From contig VZRZ01001998.1 in NCBI GenBank assembly GCA_013398175.1, forward strand, positions 3,855,246 through 3,919,245: a DNA stretch of 64,000 nt, read 5' to 3'. Numbering within the stretch: position 1 is the first letter of the stretch; every line of letters starts with the position of its first letter. The notes under the pieces were generated by a model. It ran no database searches, had not been told where the DNA came from, and saw only the letters and a program-made list of their open reading frames with translations. The position numbers were made by a program, and so were the translations under genes. Origin of the DNA: Climacteris rufus (lineage: Eukaryota; Chordata; Aves; Passeriformes; Climacteridae). This document shows, piece by piece, positions 48,001 to 60,000 of this stretch.

Positions 48001-51000
48001 ATGTGAATTAGAGCAGTACATTCCTCATCTTTAATTATACAGTAATTAGCAAACACCGTGCCTCTACAGAAACTCCTAACTGCATTATATTTTTAATGCT
48101 CACAATAGAAAATCATGAGTGAACAAACACTCCTGCATAGTTACTCTGTTGGTCTGAATTCTGTGCAACATCTGCACCTTCTCCTGTTCCACTTGCCCAA
48201 CCATCTCCCAGTGGGATTGGCTCAAATTGGAGAGGATTATGTGGGGGATCTAAAGATCCTAATCCTCTTGGCTAATCCTGAGAGAATATCACATGATGGA
48301 CTTTCTGCTTGTAAATAGGATTATTTTCCTAGACAGGAAATTTAAATACCTACAGGCCTTAAAGTGCCAATACTGGGTTTTCAAATCAATGTGAGAATGG
48401 GTCAGAGTGAGTGTGATAAATAGAATTTAATTTGGCTCCACTGGGCTCTTGTAATGTGATCTAATCTATGGTTAGTGGATCATTTTCTAGGGGAAGGTGT
48501 CCCTGCCCATGGCAGGGGGGGAATGGGGTGACTTTTAAGGTCCCTCCCAACCCAAAGCAGTCTGTGATCCTGTGATTATTTGAATATTATAATAAGGTGA
48601 AATCAGGACTGTGCAACAGGTCAGGCACTGTCTGCAGGGCTGCTGGCTCAGCTGTTACAGAATTTGTGGCTGTGTCATAAAATGCAGAGTGAGAATTTTG
48701 TCAAGGTTAATGAATAATAATTAAAATTAAATAATTTAAAAATAATTAATGCTGAAGGTCTGGCTGCTTCTGCAAAGGAGTTTGCCAGGTCTCTACAAAC
48801 AGACCTAATTGGTTACTATATGGATGTTCCTTAAGATTTTTTTGCCTGATCCTGTGACAATGAACATTAAGCTACAAGGATGTAGTGCACTGTTACATAT
48901 TTACAGGCTGCAGAAAACAGGTCTTTATTGCTATGAAATGGAGATCCCAGTTCTGTGCAAACTTGTGAATTAAATGTATTGCAGTTCTGTTTCAGGGCTG
49001 CAAAACACAACAATAAATCCATCTTGGTCTCCCAACTGTCACTAAGATTATTATTAGGGAAGTGTTTAGATACATTCCTAGCATTAGGACCTGGGGAAAG
49101 TCTCCAGGGAAACAATTCAAGGTGTATAAATATGAATAATTCAGAAGAATGCTGTCTATATATTTACATTTGGCTTGTTTTGGAGGGCCCCAGACTGGTG
49201 CAGGAATTGAGATGTGGTGTAGTGAGTGCCAGTTTAAGGAATAATCCCTTCATCCTTTGGCTGCATTCCAGTAACACAGCCCAGGAAGTTTCTTCCCTGT
49301 GGGGACCCACTGGAGGCTCAAGGGGGCTTTTCTGTCTGCAAAGATTGTCAAGTGCTTTTCAGAAGTAATAAAATTACTAAAACTGTGGTAACACTTAAGC
49401 TGTCCCGTCATGTCTCCCTGTACTGCACCATTTGTACAGAGCTCTGACTAAAGCACACTTTCAGTATGAAGTGCCAACACTGTGGCATGTCCTTGATAAA
49501 TTTAAGACCTAAATTTGCATTAACTGGGAAATGCAAATTTTCACTGGGTGGAAACTGTTGAAGGTTCAGGAAAAGCACCAGTTGATAAGGATTAATTATA
49601 TCTGTAGTTCAATTAATCTTTATACTTGGGGATCAGCATCATCATGGGGCAATATCAGTATCTTTGAAAATAACACAATATTCATGTCCTGCCACAGCAC
49701 ACAAACTCAAATAACCATGATTTCTCATACTGTATGGTCATCTTTAGTCAGGAGGGTGCAGGTGTGGCTTAAAAGAAGTTTTTCAGTGTCATAGCCAAAA
49801 GCTTCCTTGACAGGGACAAAGTCATTCCACATCCAGCCTGAGATAATGCATGGTCCCTGTAATAATCATTAAATGCATTACTGAGGCAAATCACCAAACC
49901 ATACAGAGTAATACATTCAATTCTATATTCCTGTGAAAGCTTTCTTAAAGCTATTCCACCTCTGTGCCATGGACATCAGGAACAGACAGGCTGTGGGGCA
50001 GAACTCTCCATCCAACAGAAGAGTGGGAGAGAGAAATCCATTAATTATCCTGCTAAGATTGCAAATTCTTCTGTTCAAAAGGGTTGGAACATTCCACATC
50101 AAGAGCTCTGAAAATAACAGAGATCTGAGTGGAAATCCAAGCTGGGTTCCAAAATGTTCTTAGCTTTGCTTGTGAGAGAGCTGAAGGAAAATGCCACTGT
50201 GCTTTTGGCTTTCCAGTGGAATCAGGCACTGGAATTATTTTCACTCCCCCATGCTGCATACACTGAATTTCACTGCTCACTTTCTCTGCAGGCCCAGAGC
50301 AGTGGGTAAAATAATGGCCAATGTAAGGTGAAGTTTTTATGATGGGGAAATCTGAATGGTAGTCCACGAAGGAAGAAACCAAATGGAAATTCAGCTCAGG
50401 AAAAAAGGGAATATCCTATGAACATCTTCGTTATGCTTTTACCTCTGGCCCTGCCTCTCTGAAAGGATTCTGAGCCTGAAGGTTCTGAGCTTTCAGCTGG
50501 GTGCAAAGTCACAGTTAATCGAAGTTTTCCCTGTGCACACACCCTCCAGAAACCCTTCCCTAAGCTGAGTTCTGAGGGATTGTGTTCTCATGCCTTGAGA
50601 AAAGCTCTGGAAGCTATTTCTAGCTGTGCACAATGACCTTCTGTTTGATCTTGGTTAATTCACTGCAATCTGTGAAGTGCTTTATATTCTAACAAAAGGG
50701 TATCATTTTTCCTGTATTTTTGTTCAATATCATTATTAATATCTACTCATTGCTCCAAGGTATTTATACTGCTCAGTTCATGTGTAATTTCTATAGTGAT
50801 ACCCTCAGTTGAAAGGAGAAATAGAAGTATAAATTGCACTGTTTGGTACTTCTCTGACACAGTAATAATATCCCCAGACAAGAAGAGGCAACTGAAGAGG
50901 TTTGATTTTCTGCTGAGCAGTCTCTATGGTAATTCATATCTTCAATATTTCTATTGTACACGTGCTCATAGTTGTAAGAGTTTGTTCCTCAGACCAAAAC

Positions 51001-54000
51001 TGCATTCAGTCGTTGGAAAAGCACAGCAAGACCCCAGCATGCTCAGTTAAATGTAGGAAAGCATACAGAAGATAAATGCAAAATATTCAGGAGATACCAG
51101 CAAAGTGCTGCTCTCAAAGCGTTGGAATTGTTCTGTGCAACCTGTTGATTCCAATCCCAACACTATTTGGAAGCAATTTCCAATGAGTGTCTGTTATTAA
51201 ATATTTCTTAATTGTGGGAAAGCTGATAATATGCTTTTTACTGGGAGCAGAATGTAGAAGTAGCAATATGCACATAAGCAATAATGCAGTGTTCATTTTG
51301 CATATGGAACCTAAATATTTTAGCAGTTGAGAGCAACAAAATATTGGGTATGTAAAACTCCCTCCATAAAGGAGAAAATTAAGATTATAAAAGGAGAAAA
51401 TTAAGATTATAAAAGGAGAAAATTAAGATTATATTCACCATCCCCTGCTCTTACATTTGTTATGTTATTTCCTATGGGAAAGTGCGGCCCTGCTGAACCT
51501 GAGAAAGTTTTACTTCTTATCTAAAGTATTCATTGCATTTTGCTTTCCTTATTTAACTGAAGCTGTAATTGGACTATCTGGCAAGCTGACTAGAGTGTTC
51601 TTCAATTCATTTTAATCCAGTGTATGGAATTTACATTGCATTATATCTTTTATAATAAAGAGAAACACTACAGCTTAAGTGGATCTATGATGATATATGT
51701 ACAGATTTCAAGGTTTTTCTGAGTAACTTCCTTCTCTGGACTTTGCAGTGTTCAGCACTATGTGTAGCAAACTTCCCAGAGTGATCCTTTATAAACATAA
51801 TTGACACATTACTTACTGTTTTCGTCTGCATTCAATGGCTCTGTCTATCCTGAACTCGGGTAAACTAATGAAGCCTTCTGCTTTTTCATCCTATTAAAAG
51901 AGGAAAAAAAAGTGACGTTGAAAAAGAACACCGAATTAAAGAAGAGAGAAATGAGCAGCAGCTGTTTGGGTTTTATGTCAAGAACAACCACCCAATCAAA
52001 GGAGATACTGAACATATTTTCCACATACTGTTTTTACTAGGAAATGTTTTTAATTCATCACAGAATGTTAATAAGCTTTATGAGGTAACTAAATTGACAG
52101 ATTCTCAAAGGAGGCACAGCCATCCTAATCTCCCTTTGCTGGAGATCACAGAAAACCTTTCAGCCCCAAACACAGCACCCAAAATTGCATTTAGCAGAGG
52201 AGAAATCTCATTTTTTTCATCACAAATCTACATTTCACAGCTGTTTGGTGGATGACTCCCTTTCAGGTGACAATTGTCAGCCCATCTGCCCTGCTGGGCA
52301 CTGAGGAGGTTCCTCAGGGAGCTCACCCTGGTTAAATGGAAAGGTGAGCACTAGGAAATGCATCCTGCCACTTTTGGCTTATTTTGAAATAATTCAGCAG
52401 GAAAAGCAGGAGGACACATTACCCCAGCCAGGGTTTTGAAAAGTGTTAGCTTGGCTGTGAACACAGCTGAGAGTCAGGAACACACCCAGAGCCCCCACCC
52501 GGCCCAGAACAAAGTCAAACCACCCAAAATCTGGGGGTCTTCATCACCCTGAACAGCCTGAACCGCCCTGGTTTGGGCTACAGGAAAATAAAAAACCTGG
52601 GTAATGAACTAAACTTGTCCTCTGGAAGAAAATGGGAGATATGGAGTAAAAGTCCTGTAATAAAGCAGGTAAAGAATTAACTAAACTTGTCCTCTGGAAG
52701 AAAATGGGAGATATGGAGTAAAAGTCCTGTAATAAAGCAGGTAAAGTTTGGGGCTGCTGCACACAGGGGAAGAGCAGCACTGAACCATCTGGGGCTGCTC
52801 CCCTCTGTTATTTTTCCCCACATTTATGCAGATTGCACCAGCATAGGCCCAGTGGTTTTCAGGACAATTTCACCAAGAACAGCATTTTACACAGGAGAAA
52901 CTGCAAACTCCAGTCTAATTCAGCAAAAAAGCAAGAGGAACATCTCTATAAAAATAGCTTTTCGATAAAGAGATGTACAAATTCAGATTTTCACATCTGC
53001 TTCACAGAATGCTTAACTAACACAAATGGTTACACTTTACACTCCACCCTGAAACTGGGGAGGGCTGACTGTGAACACTGTGTTAGTCCAAAGAAATCCA
53101 CGGAAAAGTATTAACTCCTGACATATTCATTTCTCAAAGACTGCCATGAGCATCTGCTATTTTATTAAGCTTGAACACGGACTTGGAGGTTTTACAAAAG
53201 AATTTCAATTGAAATATTTCCAGCCAGAGTGACCTAGACCTGGCAATTACAGTGGCACTTCATCCTACCGTGCAGTAAAACGAGAGTTTAACAGTACAAC
53301 GAACTATAAAATTTCATTTTTACTTTCCCCAAGCACGGTGTCTACTTACATTCTGGTTTGTGTACCAGTACAGGGATGAGTCCTTCAGGATGAACCAGTA
53401 CTTTTTCCATTTCTGGGTGAAATATCCTTTGGCATCCTTTTTCTTCCAGAGCCAGCCCTCGCAGTCGCCGTGGCCCAGGTCCTTGCAGGAAATTCGCCTC
53501 CTGCTCACGCTGGACAAGGAGCTCCCTGGGGACACAACCATGGGGTGAGAAGGGGAAACTGCTCATTTTAAACCCTTCAATTCCATTTAAACCACTGCTT
53601 TTTAATGATTAGTCGGTTCAAAACTCTCCAAGCCAAACCCTCTCCAGTCTCAGAAGAAATAATTTTGGTTTCAGTGTGAGCACAAAATAAAAAGGGCCTG
53701 GTTTAGGCAATGGTTTATTCAATCTCTACGGGGTTCATTCCTCTCAGGGATGCATTTTTTTCTGATTAAGATTGGCAGCATCATTCCAAAGTAAAAATGT
53801 GTTTATTAGCCTCAATCAGAAACTGAGAGTATGACACCATCTGTACACAGATGCAAATGTTACTTTTCCCCATATATCTTCCCTTTAGCAGCAGAAGCCC
53901 TGTCAGATTCTGGGAATTTTTAAATGCAATTTTTATAGTCAATAAAAAAGAAAGATTGTTCACTTCCATAACAATGCACGTGCTTACATGATTTTTATCC

Positions 54001-57000
54001 TGATGTGAACAACAATATTTTAACTTTACAGCATCCTGTTAAAGGCACAACACAAGGAACAGGCTTTTTTCTTGGTGTTATTTCAATAAATCTAATTGAA
54101 AGGCTTAAAAATTTAGAGTGCCTTGTAAATATTAATAAAAACAAGTTTGGTTTTAATTATGTTAACATTTTTTCCTGAAAAAACTCTGTAGGAAATTTCC
54201 TTAACACATTAAATATTTTTTTTCTGTGAAAAATCAGGTTTATAATGCTACAAGGATTACATTTGTCCTACAGTTGTGAAAGAGGGAAGGAATTTAGAGA
54301 CCATAAAAACACTGTCCTTTGTTCTACAACATTCCACAACCAGGTTCTCATCAATTTGGTCATGGATACTTTCTGCCTTCTTCCTCAGGAAGAGCCCATT
54401 TTACCACCCAGCCAACAAAATTATACCTGTAACACATTGATTTTGGTATTTTAATTTGTTATTTTGCTTTGTTGTTTACTATCAAGTTTAGAAATATTTG
54501 AATTAAGTTGAACTTTTGATACAGATCACTTATCAGAGAATTTTCTAGTTTCAAAATGTTAACTGAAAGAAGTTACCTTTTGACCATTTCCTGCTTTTTA
54601 CCCTGAGGGAAGCGTAATGGAATGACTGTAAGGAAAAAATAAATAAGTTATGAAACACCAGTGCAAGTAACAGCAGTGACATGAGAGAGCTTTCATTCCC
54701 TGCCATCTCCAGGGTTATCACAGCAGCTCCCTTTTGGCATCTTTCTGTTATTACTGTCATAAACATCATAAAGAAAACAACACTCTGCTAAATCTGCAAA
54801 TTAAAAAAAATATTAATTACAATTGCAATGAAATTATTAAAGATTCTTTGCATGAACAGCTACGCAGTAGTTGGGAAACTGAGGATGTAAATTCACATGA
54901 ATGACTTGATAAAATGACTGGTATTTGAAATTTGTTGTATCAATGAAATAGTTATACAAATATTCCTTCAAAAAGAAATATCCACCACAAACATTATAAA
55001 GTTAATGTGCAAAGTCCTGTGCTCAATGACATGTCCAAGTTACACTCTCCCCACCACAGAAACAATTAAGTTTGTTGGATTGGTGATTGACAGAATAACT
55101 CTGAGGAGAAAAAAATATAAATATTTCTTTCTTTTGTGATTGCATTCGAAAATTGTTACAGATTCTTAAAAAAACCCTAAAAATCTCATTATTTAAAGTA
55201 AAAACAGGGGTAGTACTCCAAAACTGGTAAGGATTTGCCTCCAATACGCAAGTGCTTAAACAAAAATGCAGCTATTGGAGAGACAAATAAGGGCCAGTAG
55301 TTGTTCTTTGCTCTCTTGTAACAGGTGTCCCTGTCTTTCTTTTTGTGTCTATTGCCACAGTTTCTGAAAAAGACATCACTACGTTTTTCCACAATTTAGG
55401 CTAGGGAAATACAGTGATGGACTGAAATCCTATAATTAAATGTGATTAAACTTAAAGAGCTGCAAGACAAATGGAACATCTGGAGGAGATACTCACCAGA
55501 AACTGGTATGCATCATTTCATATAAAAGTTTTAAAAATAGTGAAAATACAAGCACAACAAATCAAGGAGAGCTGAAAATGTCTTTCTAAAAAATATCTGT
55601 CTTCTAAAAAGCTAAGTTAATTATTCTTACTGTTTTATTTATGCACACATACAATGTACTCAAAGCAAGGAAACTGGAGAAAGTGAAAGGTTTGCAATAC
55701 CTTGGGAATCAGTCATTAATTAGCACTGCTAAGTAAAAATTCAAGCTCCCTATTCTGAGATAAAGGAACCACTGTAACATAATTAACTTGGTGGCAAACA
55801 CTGTAAGAAAACAGTCAGAACTCACAACTCTGTGTGACTCAGAGTTGCTATGGGAGACAGACAGATGATGGGGAACTCACTGTGGCTGGCAGCATTCAAA
55901 CTCTTATCTCAAAACCACAACACAAGTTGGATGTCACAGGGTGCACACACCCTGCCACCCCCACCCAAAAGGCAGCACAGAGTGGAGATGAAAAAATTTT
56001 AGAATTGAATGGCTGCTACACAAAGGTAAATTAAGGAGATCTCAATATAATCAGCAGGTAGGAGGGGAAGTGCTGCCACACAAACACCAAATGAAAAGCT
56101 AAACTGGTTGCTTGTACCTCCACTACTTTGAGCCTTAGGAGTTTTTAAGGCAAATTTTAGAATAAAGTCATCACAGCCATAGAAAGGGTTGGGTTGGAAG
56201 AGACTTTAAAGCTCCTTCCACCCCTGCCATGGACAGGGACACCTTCCACAGACCAGGTTGCTCCAAGCCCTGCCCAACCTAATCAGGGTAAAAAGTGCTA
56301 AGTCAGAATGAAGAACTACATATTCCACAAATGAAGGTTCTGTTGTTTGTCCTTTGTATGAAATAATGGCTAAATACTAAATAATAAAACAATGTCCAGC
56401 CATTTCCACTGAAAATGGAGCACCTCAAAGTTGGTACCACAAAAATATTTGAAAATCTTAATGCCCTGTCTCCCTGTCATAGTATTGGTACTATTTAAAT
56501 AATGTAAGAGTTTTAAAACTTTTCTTTACCTTCAGGGTAACCCTCCCTCCAGAGGTGCCTTCCAGCCTGGGTGTTGTGTGTGATTCTCCTCCCCAAACCA
56601 GCACATGCTTCAGAGCACATCTAAGGTTCCCAAACTTACCTGAATTCCTAAGTTCCTAAACTTAACTAAAAGTACTACACACTCACTGCCCTGTTGTGGT
56701 TGCAGCAGCCAGTTTTCTGAACATGGAAATTATTCCTAGATATTAGTTTTAGCTCTTTCATAACACCTAAATGTCAAGGTTTGGGATATCTGAAGTGTCT
56801 TTTAAAAATATGGCAAGGAATTGAACAGCTGAGGGTATTTTTGCTTATTTTAAGCACATTTAGAAATCATTACCTTCCTCATGGATGTGCTTCCTGGATG
56901 GTCAATGGCAGAACTTGCATATCTAGGACAGAGAGAAGAAAGATGTCAAATAACCACAGGAAAAGAAATAAAACCTGATTACACAGTGCTTACACACACA

Positions 57001-60000
57001 CACTCTGGGCATTTCTAAATATATCCACAGCATCCTGCAGCAGGGAGTTCTATAACATTTTGCTACAGGATGCCACAGATACCAAAAATTGACACTTTAA
57101 AATGCAAAAATGCTATCTGTGATATATGTGAGCTTTCTCCTGGAGTTCTCTAAAGACTGGAGAACAAAGCAGGGCAGCAGCACCAGAGGTCTCTCCTCGT
57201 ACAGTGCAAAGAGTATTTACCATGATGGAAATAGGCCACTGAATCAGGGGCAGATTTGGCTGATCTGGCACAGAAATTCTTCAACATAAAATTCCCCTTC
57301 ATGCTCTCAAAAGTAAGGAAAAGGAGAATCCTTGAAATTGTGGGTGTTTTTGTATATGTCATATAAACAGAAAAGGAATGCAGAAATGGGAAACTGATTG
57401 AGGGGATAAATTTGAAAGGAATAAAAGGGTTGTGGACATTTTTAACATATTGCCAAATTCTGTTGGTCATAATAATGACAATTGGCTTAAGCAAGGCAGG
57501 AAGTGGCATTTTCTCATCTGAAGATCTCCATTGTTAGGAGAAATCAAATTTACCAGCAGAAACAACTCCTGCATTGGGACTTAAAAGCATCTATCAGTCC
57601 TGAGGCAAAGGAAATCGCCAGACTGCAGGGAAAGGGTGGAATATATAACATTAAAATTAAATTAGTAAAAGTTAATAGGCAAGACTTCAACGTTCTGAGC
57701 TGTCTGTAGGTGACATGGACTGAAAGAAACAACGGAAACCATACAAGTTCAGCTTCAGACACTTGGAAAAAGCACGGAGAGATGCCCAAACTGCTGCAAG
57801 GCTGATTTTCTCATTAATGCCCCTTTCTGCCTGCCCATGGCAATGCCATAAATGCTGTTCAGTCCTCCTGGGCATTTCCCCCTGATTTGGGGGCTGTTGC
57901 TTTTAATCCCACCTGGAAAATGTCACTTTTGATGCTCCCACTCTCTCTCTCAGCCAATACACAACCTGAATTATGCATCTGTGGTGGGATCTACAAAGTC
58001 TCTAGTCAAGTTTTATTCGCCCCTGTGCACCCACAATAATGTGTCTCCTTGCAGTAATCACAGACTCAGACCAGCAAAAATGCTGTAAAGTTGTGGAAAC
58101 AGTCTGGAATTAGTTACAGGAGCAGCCTGCTCCAGGTTTTTGAAGCCTTGGCCAGGAAATCAGGTCAGGAATAGGTATTCTAATGTACAACAGGTGTAAT
58201 TTTCTCACTTGGGAACAGTTTTCAGTGGTCTGCCGGAGGTTGGTTTGTTTGTGAAAAGATTTTATGTTTATCAAACATCCCTCCCCAAATCTAATTGTTC
58301 CTCAAGCATTCAGATGTACAGACCACAGAAGAAGGAAATACCCATTTTTTCTCCTCTCTGGACTGGTGAATTTTCTGTATGAAAGTGGCAGAACCAATTA
58401 ATTTAGACACAGAGGAACCCCAGTGTGTTTTGTGTTCTGGTTGAAATACCCTGTACCATATTTGGTTCAGTTATTCCTCAGCTTTATTTTTAGGAACACT
58501 CTTGTTAAGAAGCAAAAGGGAAAAGATGTGCAGTGATACAGGTTGTAAGCACCTGGACTAATATTTCACAAATCAATTAAAACTGTTGATCTTATACTAA
58601 ATACTTTTTCATGTGTAATTGTGCTTTTGAAACAAACTACAGGACCTAGGAAAAGATTATACCAATTAAACACAAAAGAAGAAACAAATCAAACAATTAT
58701 TTCAGTATTTTTGCAGAAACATTCCTTGCATAAGATTAAGGAAATAACTGCAGAACTTTAAATGACATTTACAGGCTCATTCTAAAATACTCATTCTACC
58801 CTACAATTTCCTCAAGTGGATTTCTGAGCTGTTCCCATTTGACAGAAACCTGAAGGACATAAGCAATGTCTGTTCTGAGTTTGGATGTGCTCTGCCTAGC
58901 TGGGGGGCATATTTGGAATTTCTATGATTAAAAAGGTTGCTCCCTCCTTTATCCATTTGTCAGAACCTGGACTAATACACACAAGTAGCATTTTGGATTG
59001 ATCCACCTGGTCACAGGAATGCATTTTTAATCACCTTACCTGGAACCAGGATTTATATTTAGGTTATTAGAACCTCCACCATTTATGTAACATATTCCTG
59101 TTACAACATGTAAATTCTCTTTACAGATTAATTATTGAGTATTTTGTAGTGAGGTTTGAAATCCCTTCTCAGCTCCCTGCTGGCTCAGGGATGGTTCAGG
59201 ACTCTGCTATGGGCTATTGATGCTTCAAGCAACTCAGGTGCACCTGTAAAGCTCTGCAGCTCAGGTGCATCTGTACATGCAACGTTGACAAGACTGAAAG
59301 TTATTTTTAAAATGTTTATCTCTTCTTATCTCTCCAGCGTTAACCACAAGTCAAAAAAGGAATTTCCAAAGCACGCCACTGTGGCCGTGATTAAAACAAT
59401 CTTTAAGCATTAATATTTACGAAGACAAAATGTGCAATAAAGGACATGAGCGGTGTTTTCACATGAAAACTGAGTGCAAATATTCAGAAAAACTGTTTGT
59501 TCAGGCTGTGCCACGTGTGAGTGGTGCAGTTTTTCTGCCTCTCTGCCCTGGGCAGGGCTGGCTGCTGAGTGAGAGCTGCACTCTCACATTGGGATGTCAC
59601 AGTTACAGGGCACAGCCCTGTCCAGAACCCACAGATGCCAAGGAAAAGAACTTCTCCTAGAGTGAAAGGAAGGCCAGAGAGCAGAGAGAACCCTGCTGGG
59701 CACAGATGTCTGCCTGCAGAAAAGCTGCAGCGGTGACTTTGCCTTGGTGCCCGTTCCTCCTCATCTCTGAAACCACCAACAGGGCAAAGGCTCCTGGCAA
59801 GCAGGGAAACAAAGCTCAGGCTGCCCCCTAAAACCTCAGAATATTCACACATCCAGTGGTTCCACCTCTAGTGCACAGTGCGACCTCCTGAGCCACGGCA
59901 GCTGCTCAGGAGCAGGCACAACTTCCAGCCACGGGAGCTTTGAATTAAAACTGGGATTTCTCTGCCTGCTCTGCCAGCCAGGGCAGCTCTGGCTGTGCCA

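Larger units (their letters stand above)
46465..51816 (-). other. 5.3-kb intron of the CNK-like gene
   Basis: Contains one CR1 fragment (48494-48585) and a 22-bp triplication (51368-51433). No exon-like segments fit. Confidence 0.6.
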
